64,000 bases of DNA from Owenia fusiformis (taxonomy: Eukaryota; Annelida; Polychaeta; Sabellida; Oweniidae). A model generated the notes under the pieces. It was not told the DNA's origin. It ran no database searches and saw only the letters and a program-made list of their open reading frames with translations. Each line of letters begins with the position of its first letter. The stretch's first letter is position 1. A program made the translations under genes and the position numbers. The stretch covers positions 17,653,754-17,717,753 of the forward strand of contig CAIIXF020000011.1 in NCBI GenBank assembly GCA_903813345.2, read 5' to 3'. Of the stretch, positions 23,212 through 34,695 are shown one piece after another.

Positions 23212-24195
23212 AAAACAAACCTGAATATGCAGGGTGTCCTGAAAACTTCACTTGTGAAACCTCACTTGTCATGGGATAAATTAGTTATGTGGTGATCGGT
23301 TTTGAATAATGATCACTGGAAAGATTTCAAAGAAATATCGTAGCGTATATCATATAATATTTATTTATGATATGTTGACATTGCTGATCGTTATTGACAT
23401 CGCTGATGGCGAATAAATACCAAAAGGTAACGATATCGTATACGTACTATGAACTTTCATTTGGTAATTAATAAAGTAATGGTTTAAGTCTAGCTTTTTG
23501 GATAGAAAATTTCGAAGTTATCTTTTTAATAGCCAATGGGCGTTATCCAAGTTTGGGGGATGAAGTGAAGGTTATTTAATTAGGCCCAGTTGCGTTTAGC
23601 GAGAAACCCGTTGTACGTTTTACTGAAATGGCAACTGGAAAAAGTTCCAAATAAAAGAAAGTTAGTTTAGTCATGGGCTTTCATGATCTTGAAAGCCCAT
23701 GGTTTTAGTTACCATAACATATTCATGCTTTTGAAAATATTTTGTTAATGTGTATTATGGAGATGGGATCGATCCTCAATAACAAAATGTCAAAAAAATC
23801 GTCCGATTGGTTTCGTTTGCGCGAATGTTACTTATGGTGAATTTCTGATGGAACTTCTTACCACGACATATAACCATTTAACAGGATATTGTACGACCAC
23901 TATCAGATAATTAACCGAGTTGTTTGTAACTTCACCATTTACATTTTTTGTTTACAATCGCACGAGATATGTGAGCCCGGGTATTTGAAGCTGATCTCAG
24001 AAGTTTTAATAAACAATAGTGCGGTCAAAAAATGATTAATTTAAATGACATAAGGTTTAGAATGAAAGTGCCCCGTCCATATTTCATATTTGATTAAAAA
24101 CAATTAGTGCCTTGGGCAAATAGAATCCCTTTTATTGTAGTTTATTCAAAATATTCCTATGCTGGCTGTACTAATTCTTCAAAACTTTCAGTCAT
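23212..24195. other. Intergenic
   Basis: AATATGCAGGGTGTCCTGAA near 23224 resembles a mariner-type end without a visible partner. A 12-bp hairpin (GGGCTTTC..GAAAGCCC) lies at about 23674-23698. No gene was recognised. Confidence 0.5.
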
Positions 24196-24237
24196 TGACG
24201 TCATTGATTTGACTCATTTGCATACAACCAATCAGCG
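24196..24237. promoter_or_regulatory. Dense cluster of CRE, AP-1, octamer and CCAAT motifs
   Basis: Within 42 bp there are exact consensus matches to a CRE (TGACGTCA, 24196-24203), AP-1 (TGACTCA, 24210-24216), octamer (ATTTGCAT, 24216-24223) and CCAAT (24228-24232), followed by CAGCGCGC. These are established metazoan factor sites, and their packing suggests a promoter or enhancer core. No gene start was found beside it, so its target is unknown. Confidence 0.45.
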
Positions 24238-26150
24238 CGCCGGAAATTATCGATTTTCTTTACTTTGTGGAAAGGTGAATAGAAGGACAGTAATAACATG
24301 TGAAACACTCTGAAATGCAAAGAACATAATATTATTAGAATCCACATGGTAAACTCTCACACTGATCATAATCATTTTTCATAACATCCTTTTTACTCGG
24401 TATTGAAGGGGAGTTGGAACGTCTGATATGCATGGAATGTTAAGTATTGTGTGTATAAACCATGTATGTTTTGTGGATTTGGTGATCTAAAAACAAACAA
24501 CTCTGGTGAAATATACATTTTCGTTCGGCGGATTATTGATTTTGCTTCATTTAGCAACTCAGTTCGGGAATTTCGGTTGAGCCAATCACTGAATCATTTT
24601 GCTAAATGAATCTTGAATCTCTAATACAGCATATGGAAAACCATTTGTAGGTAAAATAATATTACAGTGGTAAAGAAAATAGAAACAAACATACCTTCGA
24701 CATTTTGCGGAGCTTGTCGAGTCTTTACTCGCGCACATGTAATAATAGGCGATCACTGTATATACAGTGATATGGGAATCCAACTGACCATTACATCCGC
24801 CATTTTGAATATCATGTGATAGATCCATATGGATTGTATGATCATACGGGAAAGCTAAGGGGAATCCCCTAATATAAAAGAACATGATGGTATTCTTCTT
24901 CTGATTGCAAACGACAATGATGCAAACGATACGCACAACGACATTATATTAAAACTCGTCCAGGAGGAGTAAGTAGCTCCCATAATTCTTTCATATTCTA
25001 TCGTATTCGGGGATTCCCCATTACATCATCTCTTGCATCATCTCCAATCAAATTGCAGGATTCGATCACGTGAACAATCATGAGCACGTGCTCCCTCAGT
25101 GCTGCGCATGCGCAGAGTTAAATTTGAAATCCTGGGAATGGCGTTAACATCAGTTCAACATCATCATTTCAAACCTACGGTAATACTATTGAAGTTACTC
25201 GATCCATACTTGTAGAGAATACTCATAAAACTACAGTGAACATTTGGAGATCCATTTCAATGGCAATTTGAGGCCTGTTTATAAATTTTGTTTTCGAACG
25301 TGCTAATATGATAGGGCATCTTTGGGAAATCTCCCCCCCCCCCTGAAACTCGTCATAGATTTTAACCTTTATGTCTGCATGTCATATTTTGATTTTGGTT
25401 GGGATCCCCTTCATATGTGGGATATTTTGTTCGTAAAATGCAAGTAAAAAACAGAAGTCACTATTTGGATAATGTGATTCATGATACAAAGTGATAACTT
25501 AGCCTCATATATAAACATCTTTTTTACACAACAAGTAGATTGCATTGCGGCAAATCGTTCTTATTTGACGCTCCTTGTAGCGTTTATGGATTCATTTATA
25601 ATAGCTGCTTGTTAGTTGCTTCTATTCACAAACTGTTTCAATTACGAAAACTAACGGGAAAGCGATTTATTGCAGTTTCATTCTGAAATACAATTGCCAC
25701 TTAGCAAAACTGGTTATTCATTCTTTCATCTTTTATCCATTTGTTCTAGCTCATCACATGTAGATAATTTAAGAAAAAAGTCGAGTCGATTAAGTAATTT
25801 GCTTATCATACATCAAATTATTTAAGGTAGGCCGGATGAAATGAGTCATGCCTAATCACGCTTCGTCAATTAACGTTACGCTGAGTAGAATAAGCAACCG
25901 GCTCCTGATACATCTGACAATTTAAGGTTGGTTGAGTACGGAATGAGTAACTGATTTATACATTGGACAACTTAAGGAGGGCAGAGTAGAATGAAATTTA
26001 ACTTGGCTAAAGAATGTGGTCTGTCAAGACATCCGTTACAAATGGGCTACATATGCCAAAAGGGTAACCTTATAAGCAGCAATCAAAATATTGATAGTAC
26101 TGGTCATCTTCTTCACAATATTACACTTTTGAAAAATCTCCTCATTCCTA
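24238..26150. other. Intergenic
   Basis: A minus-strand frame of 116 codons at 24586-24936 has no motif and is not called. Between about 25820 and 25990 a degenerate ~70-bp unit (TTTAAGGTAGGCCGGATGAA, TTTAAGGTTGGTTGAGTACG, CTTAAGGAGGGCAGAGTAGA) repeats three times. A C10 run lies near 25331. Confidence 0.5.
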
Positions 26151-26151
26151 T

Positions 26152-26236
26152 TATTACACTACACTACACTACACCACAATACAATACACTACTCTACTCT
26201 ACACTGCTCTGCACTACACTGCACTAGACGACACTA
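26152..26236. repeat. Imperfect (ACACT)n microsatellite
   Basis: About 85 bp of ACACT and variants (ACAAT, ACTCT, GCACT). Confidence 0.9.
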
Positions 26237-26989
26237 CAATGATTGGGAAAAAATGTCGGGTACGTGAACACGATCTCTGTACCTGATGGAACAATTTTAG
26301 AATAAATGGGTTCGGGTCATTGCACCGTTGAAGACTCATTCCCTTAGAGGATATCACGATCAACACATTGGTTAGACGTCTATTGATATTGATTGTGTCT
26401 CTTTCATGGCTGGACTTATTGAGTACGTTCATTGGGAAAACAGTATTATAAACTCCTTTCTTCTCCGACACTCTAATGATCTATCGTTATGATAACAAGA
26501 CTTAGTCTGGGATTACTATGATTGAAAATATACTTTATCACCGCAATAAACGGAAAAAAATGATTGGGCTTATTTTTGTTCAAAATGATTATTCCTTTTC
26601 ACGCAAATATAGCTAAAAAGGAATAAATTGGAGACAATATACAGATATATATATATTTCTTATTATTTATTTAGTTAGTTATACCAAACATATTGTAAGT
26701 CTATATTAAGACTTTGTTTGGTGTTAAAATGGTATCAAAATTGTATGTTTGCAAAGTGATTCAAGTTAGTGTTACTCTTTTGTGTGACACATGTTAGAGC
26801 AAGTCCGTATGTGAATGAAAGTACATACATGTAGGTTATGTGAGAAAATTAACTATTTGTATTAGATAGAAAATCAGATGATGTGAGTTTCGCATATGAT
26901 GATGCGAATTACGCATATTAATCATGGTGCTAGTTTCGTATCATATAGTTCGAGTGTCGCATCATAAGGTTCGAGTTTTCACGATTATG

Positions 26990-27390
26990 ATCGTCCAATT
27001 TTGATACAAAATAAATTCCATGATAGACTGGGACAATATTAAAGTCCATGACAATGAGGATAATAATTACAAAAGGGAGATTAAAGAGGCAAGTACGATC
27101 CACCAACTAGCTCCAAATATGATTTATAAACAAAAGGGGGGGGGGTGTACCAAAATCCTATATACCACCCCCCAGTTACTAAGACAACCTGCCAGGGCGG
27201 TCAATACCGACTGTCAAGTAAATCATAAAGCTATCAAGACTCGAATCTTCGCAAACTATAACCAGGTAATTGACGAAGTTGATAGTATTGATAATATTTC
27301 CACATTCCAAAATGAAGCAAATATGTCTGCCACCGAACTTGGGTTTTTTAAATTAACGACAGAAAACTTTAATCCCTCGTGCTAGGGATA
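26990..27390 (+). mobile_element. Penelope-like retroelement fossil, GIY-YIG end piece 1
   Basis: A translated stretch with IDWDNIKVHDNEDNNYKREI and EASTIHQLAPNM resembles the C-terminal part of the GIY-YIG endonuclease region of Penelope-like elements (pattern DW..IKV.D.E....R.IKEA..I). It is an isolated, broken piece; no reverse transcriptase region was found beside it. It contains a G9 run. Likely old. Confidence 0.5.
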
Positions 27391-29320
27391 TTAGGGAGAT
27401 TAAGAGGATGTATCATATTGTCTCCAAAAATTAACTTCAGACTGATTTTTGCACATTGAATAGTATAACTATGATTACTTTTTTATCAAGTCACCAATTT
27501 TTATCATCACTATTCTAAATGTTTTTGTCTAAAATATGTGCAACTGAAATTCATTTAAATGGCTACGAGGAATGCTTCATTGAATTAAAGTTGTAGAGTA
27601 CAAGTCGCCTTAAACGTACTTATAACAGCTGGTGCCATCTATTTGTAAAATAGGAGAATATATGTCAAGAAGTTTGATAGGTGCCATCTATTTGTAAAAT
27701 AGGAAAATATATGTCAAGAAGTTTGATAAATAGCTAGAGAGATTTATGAGAACGTATAAAATATGATTATGCATTTGGACACATTTTTCAAAATTATCGA
27801 TAAGCTTAGAAGTGATTATATAGTCTTGTATAAAGTATAAAACATGCTCATGTCACAGCAACCAGATCCACAACGCATATTTTCAAAATGTACAAGTCAA
27901 AACCTTTCATATAGTACCAAATATGACAAGCTGTACGGAGGGGGGGGGTGCAGAATCTGTTTTTGTCCCCTAAATTGTCATTCACACATAACTAGGCAAG
28001 GTGTATCCGATTCCAGAACACAGCATTGCATACATTTACACTGCATTTTTATGCATTTTTATTTTATTAAGCAAAAGGTTACGATTAAAGATAGAACATG
28101 GAATTGCATTGCTTCACAAAAAACGCTGTAGAAACGTTTTATAATACAATACAATATTTCAGGATGTCAAAATCCACCTCATTCTAAAAAAATGTGTCTA
28201 AATTCCATGATGATCACTTACAGAATAAAAAAGTTAGAAACTTCTAAAAATGCTCTCCGTATTAATCCTTCTCTTTTACATTTCTTTGTAGGAGGAGAAG
28301 AAGTAATATTAGGGAGTTTAAGCTTGCGTGTAAAATCGAAACGCCAACCTATGTGTTGTACCTTACCGTGACCGAGCATTATACCATATACTACATTCAG
28401 ATAGTTCGTGAAGTTTGAACTAAAAAATTCACGGTCAAGTTCACTGTCTAGGATGTTGTTACAGACATTTACATATAAAAATATCTAGAAACTAGATCAG
28501 ATCTTTCTGAAACGATGAAAACATCAGTTTGCTCAAATGTCATCACCCTCTTATTGTACCTACAGTGCGCGTTCACCTGCCACGCTTAATTTGGTACACA
28601 CCCTGTAATAATATGACCCGGTTCATTCACTTTCAAAATTAAACTAATTGAAAGACTTAACAAATATAGTTAAACAAGGCGAAAGGAACAGATTCCATAT
28701 TTTGTATATAAAAGAGTGAAAATGAATAAATATTTTGCTTTTAAACATTATTTATAATGTATGATGTTATAAAGTAGGCCATGCCATAGTAAAAGGGGCA
28801 CTCTTGGAATGATTAATGGAGTTTAATATAAATGTATCATCCAAAACAGATGTGTATTGGAGGATTCATGATTATCAAACACCCTTTTCTGGAAAAACCA
28901 TAATAAATGAAGTCACGAACTTTGTCCTATAGCGAGGGCATCGGAGAAGAACTGTACATGTAAAATTGTATGAACGTATCTTGCCCATTTCTAAAGTTAT
29001 CGCTTTTTGACATAAGGGTCTTTCAAAATAATTTGCGGCTAATAATTCCAAACGATAACGTTGACTCTATTTACATTTTTTTTATAATTCAAAACTAATA
29101 TCCAAGGAATCATGTGTATTGTTTGTTTGACACACACAAATGTGATAAATATATCTTGTTTGAAATTAAACCCGACTTATTGAACGATTAACGAAAATAT
29201 GTTAATTTTTTATTCCTTTGAAAATTGCTCAGGTTACGAAATGCCAATATAGTTCCAATGATGCCGCTTACGAATTTATAAAATATAATGTGTTTCCTCT
29301 ACAATGAAATATCAATTATC
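27391..29320. other. Intergenic with a 49-bp tandem duplication
   Basis: GGTGCCATCTATTTGTAAAA and the next 29 bp occur twice in a row at 27631-27679 and 27680-27728, two base changes apart. Poly-G runs lie near 27943. GGTACACACCCTGTAATAAT at 28594-28613 looks like one end of a mariner-type element. No gene was recognised. Confidence 0.5.
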
Positions 29321-29324
29321 GTAA

Positions 29325-29660
29325 ATTGGCCCATATGACATATGAAGGTGAGACCAAACGTCCCCTACAGGAGAGAGTCATACAATACCGCAGAGACACC
29401 ACAGGCCAATTAGCAGTGACTGAACATGGATGGGAATGTAACAAACCCATAGTCTGAAACAATATTAAAATTTTGGGTAATGAGGACAATTTTCATACTT
29501 AAGAAAAATTAAAGAGGCTATAAAACTCCAACAAATATACGTCATCTATGAACAGAGACAGAGGAGTGCACTTGGACCCCATATACCACCAATTTTTGAG
29601 ACGTCCCTCTAAATTTTCAAATTTCCCGCCACAGACACTGAAGAAGTCCTAAAATATAAA
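29325..29660 (+). mobile_element. Penelope-like retroelement fossil, GIY-YIG piece 2
   Basis: Starts with YEGETKRPLQERVIQYRR, which matches the YxGxTxRPLxxR...H/YRR signature of GIY-YIG endonucleases of Penelope-like and related retroelements, and continues through TGQLAVTEHGWE. It overlaps in content with the fossil at 26990-27390 (both have NIK followed by NED) but reaches further toward the N-terminus. It is broken at several places and clearly inactive. Confidence 0.6.
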
Positions 29661-29782
29661 ATATGCCATGTTAGATGAACCTTACTTCAACAGAACATTT
29701 CCGGACAGATGAACATTCATTCTCAATTGCACTACGTGTACACACCAACTTGGTGCGACCTGAACGAATTGCGAGTGAGATG

Positions 29783-31358
29783 GACAGTTTATGAACGAAG
29801 TAGTTATTTTAGACAGTCACATTCCCCGGACACAGCAAGACTTAAACCAACTGTAGGACTGAAAAGAACGGGGTTATGAACGAAGTAGCTAATCATTTTT
29901 GACATAACTCCAGACAATAACAAGGTTTAGGCCGACATTTTTTTTGGACGACAGAACGGTTAAGAACTAGTTTAGTGCGATAGGGTTTATGAACGAAGTA
30001 GCTAATCATTTTTGACATAACTCCAGACAATAACAAGGTTTAGCCCTACTTTTTGTAGGACGAAAGAACGGTTAAGAACTAATTTGATGTGATAGGGTTT
30101 ATGAACGAAGTAGCTAATCATTTTGACATAATTCCAGACAACAGCAAGATTTAGCCTTACTTTTTGTAGGACTGGAGGGAACGGTTAAGAACTAGTTTGG
30201 TGTGATAGGGTTTACGAACGAAGTAGCTAATCATTTTTGACATAACTCCAGACAACAATAAGGTTTAGCCCTACTTTATGTAGGACTGGAGGGAACGGTT
30301 AAGAACTAGTTTGGTGTGACAGGGGTTATGAACAAAGTAGCTAATCATTTTTGACATAATTTCAGACAACAGCAAGGTTTAGCCCTACTTTTTGTAGGAC
30401 TGGAGGGAACGGTTAAGAACTAGTTTGGTGTGATAGGGGTTATGAACGAAGTAGCTAATCATTTTTGACATAATTCCAGACAACAGCAAGGTTTAGTCCT
30501 ACTTTTTGTAGGACTGGAGGGAACGGTTAAGAACTAGTTTGGTGTGACAGGGGTTATGAACAAAGTAGCTAATCATTTTTGACATAATTTCAGACAACAG
30601 CAAGGTTTAGCCCTACTTTTTGTAGGACTGGAGGGAACGGTTAAGAACTAGTTTGGTGTGATAGGGGTTATGAACGAAGTAGCTAATCATTTTTGACGTA
30701 ATTCCAGACAACAGCAAGGTTTAGTCCTACTTTTTGTAGGACTGGAGGGAACGGTTAAGAACTAGTTTGGTGTGATAGGGTTTACGAACGAAGTAGCTAA
30801 TCATTTTTGACATAACTCCAGACAACAATAAGGTTTAGCCCTACTTTTTGTAGGACGAAAGAACGGTTAAGAACTAATTTGGTGTGATAGGGTTTATGAA
30901 CGAAGTAGCTAATCATTTTGACATAATTCGAGACAACAGCAAGGTTTAACCCTACTTTTTGTAGGACGAAAGAACGGTTAAGAACTAGTTTGGTGTGATA
31001 GGGGTTATGGACGAAGTAGCTAATCATTTTGACATAATTCCAGACAACAACAAGGTTTAGCCCTACTTTTTGTATGACGAAAGAACGGTTAAGAACTAGT
31101 TTGGTGTGATATGGTTTATGAACGAAGTAGCTAATCATTTTGACATAATTCCAGACAACAGCAAGGTTTAGCCCTCCTTTTTGTAGGACTGGAGGGAACG
31201 GTTAAGAACTAGTTTGGTGTGATAGGGGTTACGAACGAAGTAGCTAATTATTTTAAACATATTACACGACAACAGCAAAATCTACACGCAGCTCGTTTTA
31301 CCACTTTTTGTACGACTGGAAAGAACGATTGAGAACTAGTTTGATGTGAAAGGGGAGG
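29783..31358. repeat. ~114-bp satellite, ~14 copies, derived from a MITE terminus
   Basis: Units run from GAACGAAGTAGCTAATCATT through GACATAATTCCAGACAACAG and TTTTTGTAGGACTGGAGGGA to AACTAGTTTGGTGTGATAGG. GAAC(G/A)AAGTAG recurs about every 111-117 bp from 29793 to 31232. The unit corresponds to the right ~140 bp of the MITE at 5855-6789, including its terminal inverted repeat. The array runs straight into the second copy of that MITE at 31362. Two-unit variants (GAACAAAGTAG near 30329 and 30559) suggest a higher-order repeat of about 230 bp. Periodic ORFs here (YFVHKPYHTKLVLNRSF) are artefacts. Confidence 0.93.
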
Positions 31359-31361
31359 TTA

Positions 31362-32226
31362 CCCCACTATCACACCAAACTAGTTCTTACCCATTCTCGC
31401 CAGTCGTACGAAAAAGTCGTAAAACGGGCTCAATCTGGCTGTGGTCGGGAAATGTGTCTAAAATGATTAGCTACTTCGTTCATAAACAGTCTTCAATACG
31501 TCCATCTCATTCGCAGTTCGTTCAGGTCGCACCAGGTCGGTGTGCAACGTCGTATAACGCGTCCCTTAGTCTAGAAGGTAATCATGACCTGATTACAGAA
31601 CGGTATGGTCGCCATCGAATTTTGAATCGATTCAAAATTCTAAAATCACGTCCCCGTCTGGGAACGTTCATGAAGTTCGTAAATAGACCTTAGAAAGTTG
31701 CAGCTACGTTCATTCCGTTCGCACAGAGTTTAAAACCAGTTTTGAAGAACGCAGTGACAACTTGCTTGGTGTGATAGCTATATTTTTGCGAACTCGTTCA
31801 TAAGCAGTCTTAAATACGTTCTTAATCAGTTTAAACCCGTACATTTGCGAACTCGTTCATAAGCAGTCTTAAATACGTTCTTAATCAGTTTAAACCCGTT
31901 TGCAATTAGTTCTTCCTCGTTCTCAATACGTCCTCAGACAGTTCAACTCGTTGTTAAAACGTCCCTAGTAGGATTGAAGTACGACGGTTCCGTTCGTAGT
32001 ACGTCCAGCTCGTCGTTAGTACGTTGTCAATCGTTCTAATTGTAGAACGTATCGACCACGAGAACATTCTGAGCATGTTCTAAGTTCAAGGGGACCTACC
32101 CGTTCGAGTACGTTCGATGAAGTTTGTAGATAGACCCCAAACGGTTCTAAGTACGTCCAGTCCGTTCGTACACAGTTGAAGCCCGTTTTCGAGAACGTAG
32201 TGAAAACTAGTTTCGTGTTAGTAGGG
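31362..32226. mobile_element. 865-bp PIF/Harbinger-like MITE, copy 2
   Basis: Flanked by TTA (31359-31361 and 32227-32229) with ends CCCCACTATCACACCAAAC and CTAGTTTCGTGTTAGTAGGG. The interior matches 5855-6789 in reverse orientation (for example GACCTACCCGTTCGAGTACG here, CGTACTCGAACGGGTAGGTC there). A ~46-bp internal segment (GCGAACTCGTTCATAAGCAG) is duplicated at 31787 and 31843. No coding capacity. Confidence 0.82.
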
Positions 32227-32229
32227 TTA

Positions 32230-32743
32230 GTAAATATAGGATTTGGGCACAAAATGATTTTGAAAGAATATCAACAATTTATTACAAAATTTCAACATTA
32301 CACCCCCTGAGTCATGTTTACCTTGATTTGACCTTTGTTGACCTGCTTTTTTAAAACCAATACTTTTCTGAAGAGGTAATTGAATAATACCAACATTGAG
32401 ACAGACAAGCAATTAAAATCGCCGAGGGGGTGTCCAAACGACCCCCTTGCGACTTGTTATAAAAAAGGTTGCAGACATTAGGCTTAAACTTATATTTTAA
32501 GGAAGGGAGCGAGGAAATCGTAACAGAATACACATTATAAATCCCCCTTGAGTTCGTTTCATCAATTCCAAAAAGCAGTTTTCTGAGATTTGAGGAATTC
32601 GTTCACAATCAGAATTTTGTCAGTTTGCATGGACTATTTGGAATTACGATTTTTAATACTTAGTTAGCTAAAATCAAAGGTTTATATATCGTCGAACAAA
32701 GTTTATCCACCATCTTAGATGGTACCAAGTTGCTCCAGTTAAT
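32230..32743. other. Intergenic
   Basis: AT-rich; contains TGACCTTTGTTGACCT near 32329, two nuclear-receptor-type half-sites. No gene was recognised. Confidence 0.5.
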
Positions 32744-33150
32744 CATGCGGTATTAACTTCGACCGTTAATTTGAATTTTTGACCAACCAGATGTTTGAAA
32801 ATCAAGGATTACGAGTCTCATACTGCACCGTTTTTCTTCAAACTTGTTCCATTCAAAGCATAACAAAAATGCCTTTCTGTTGGTACATTATTCTGCTATA
32901 CAGAGTTACTTTCAGCGGCATTTGGGTCCCCAGCTGTGAGAAAGGCTTCTCACAACTGGGGACCAAAACGCTGCTAAAACGAGTGACTCTTTACAATAAA
33001 ACAATGTAACAACAGAAAGACAATTTTGTTTTGCTTTGAATGGAACAAGATTGAAGAAAAACGGTGCAGTATGAGACTCGCAGTCATTGATTTTCAAACA
33101 CCTGGTAGGACAAAAATTCAAATTAACGGTCGAAGTTAGTACCGCGTGTT
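32744..33150. mobile_element. ~405-bp palindromic (foldback) element
   Basis: The left half (from GCGGTATTAACTTCGACCGT) and right half (to ACGGTCGAAGTTAGTACCGC) are inverted copies with almost no loop, meeting near 32940 at CCCAGCTGTGAGAAAGGCTT. Paired landmarks include CGGTGCAGTATGAGACTCG and its complement, and CAGCGGCATTTGGGTCCCCAG against CTGGGGACCAAAACGCTG. The arms are about 85% alike. No coding capacity. Confidence 0.88.
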
Positions 33151-33348
33151 AATATCATCCCGTTTCTGCGTGCTTAGACGTTGTGCACAGGTTTTGGCAC
33201 TTTCAATTACAGCGAGTACCGACACGTATAAGGCGTGTCAAGAGTTAATTCATTGTGTGGCAAGAGCTGAAGAAGTGTCAAAACTAAATGAGTCGAAATT
33301 CGTGTCAAGAGTTGTCTAGTCGTGCTTAATCTTGAAACGTCATTTTCC

Positions 33349-33480
33349 AGGCAATGACAATGCACACATATGCATAATGTCACCACCTGCCATTTTTACA
33401 GACGCCGACCGCCGAACGCCCAGCATCAACCACCAACCACCGTCCATCAACAAGTGTCTCAAACAATGTGTCACCACATC
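33349..33480 (+). repeat. Dispersed repeat family R1, copy A
   Basis: Core ATGTCACCACCTGCCATTT, then TTACAGACGCCGA, a run of GCCGAACGCC words, then CCACCGTCCA and ATGTGTCACCACAT. The same family occurs at 41212-41332 (reverse), 51444-51615, 55645-55770 and 60008-60122. The outer GTCACCAC motifs are partly inverted, so it may be a MITE. Confidence 0.8.
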
Positions 33481-33482
33481 AG

Positions 33483-33773
33483 GTACAAGTTTCATCAAAA
33501 TGCAATTATACATTTGTTAATTATGTTCGGGATTTTCCGGAACCCCAGTTCGCATTGATCGCAAAAAACTCCACTCAACATTCGTCAATATGTTTAAAGA
33601 CTAATTATTCTAGTACGATGCAAATGAGATGTACGAGAATATGCCTCGGAGAGACAAAGGCTAATTATAGCCTAATTTGCACTTTGAGAAGTCATGAAAT
33701 ATCGGCGGTCGACGTTTTATGTAGAGGTTCAAAGACTGATAAAACAAAAGAATTTACATTTAACATATACAGT
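33483..33773 (+). CDS. Possible extracellular-domain exon, Cys-rich and N-glycosylated
   Basis: Between CACATCAG (acceptor-like, at the end of repeat copy A) and AGT|GTATGG (donor-like) lies a 97-codon open stretch in phase 0/0. It has six Cys and NxS/T sites (NYT, NST, NYS twice), a composition typical of a secreted or surface module. The end, NYSLICTLRS and later TKEFTFNIYS, recalls the last strands of an Ig-like fold, but no diagnostic Trp is seen. No start, signal peptide or partner exon was found, and part of the upstream sequence is repeat. It may be a relic. Confidence 0.3.
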
Positions 33774-34030
33774 GTATGGTTTCAGTGAGCGCCTACAGGC
33801 ACGAAGTTATACATGTTTAGTTAGCCTGTCTTGGACATTAATTACTTTTTATTTTATTATTTATTCAGTGCAGCTCCTACATTATATGTGATTGACGTTG
33901 ATACGTCTAAATCTTTTGTATACCCAATTGTTTTAATTCCGGATTTCCAACACATGTTTCACATTTCAAGTTATTGTAAAAATAGTATTACTGGTAAACA
34001 TATACAATGGCAACGTACGCAAATATTTAG

Positions 34031-34147
34031 CAGTTATGTCCCTATCATTGAATATATGCCTAAGGTCTGTCACCAATATAGCCCGAGCTTGCGAGGGTTA
34101 TATTACGACAGACCGAAGGCATATATTCAATGATACGGACATAACTG
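34031..34147. mobile_element. 117-bp hairpin element
   Basis: CAGTTATGTCCCTATCATTG at the left pairs with CAATGATACGGACATAACTG at the right. Pairing continues through AATATATGCCT and GGTCTGTC to a ~25-bp loop. Confidence 0.85.
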
Positions 34148-34582
34148 TTGTATTACATACTTTTATATCATGTACGTTATATCAATGACGCCACGTGTCT
34201 GTGTGCGAGTGAAATTAGGAAGAAATGAAACATGACGTCCCGATGACGTCATAAGATTGTCATGGTAAAAGGTTTGGCGACTATACAGGAATATATAGCC
34301 GACCTTCAGCTCCATTGACTTCAATACAAATGCTTCGCTGGGTATGTAATACATACAATTATTTACCAACTTGCGGGGCCTGTTCTAGGGGTTTTAGTAC
34401 TAGTTGAGAAGGCATTTAAATTGCTATATTGACGTGAGCAATATTGTGTCGGGCGTTAATGACTTTAGTCGGGCAATAATGACATTATCCGCCCGGCTAT
34501 GTTTCCCGGGAAAAGTGATATCGTTCAGTGCGTAAGATTTTCTATTTCAAATTTGCTATTTCAGCCCTGGGCATTAACGGTG

Positions 34583-34695
34583 GTAATAATAGTACACTGC
34601 GGGCAAAATAGTGAAATATTGGACCTTGGACCTGCGGCCCTTGGTCCAATATTTCACTATATTGCCCTTTGAAATGACGTTATTGTACTATTATT
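34583..34695. mobile_element. 113-bp hairpin element
   Basis: GTAATAATAGTACA pairs with TGTACTATTATTA, and GGGCAAAATAGTGAAATATT with AATATTTCACTATATTGCCC. The loop is centred on GACCTGCGGCCC near 34634. Confidence 0.85.

Noticed and set aside
24586-24936. 116-codon minus-strand ORF
   Set aside because: No motif or splice context, and irregular hydrophobic composition typical of AT-rich noise.
30797-31138. Minus-strand 113-codon ORF with YFVHKPYHTKLVLNRSF repeats
   Set aside because: Reads through the MITE-derived 114-bp satellite.
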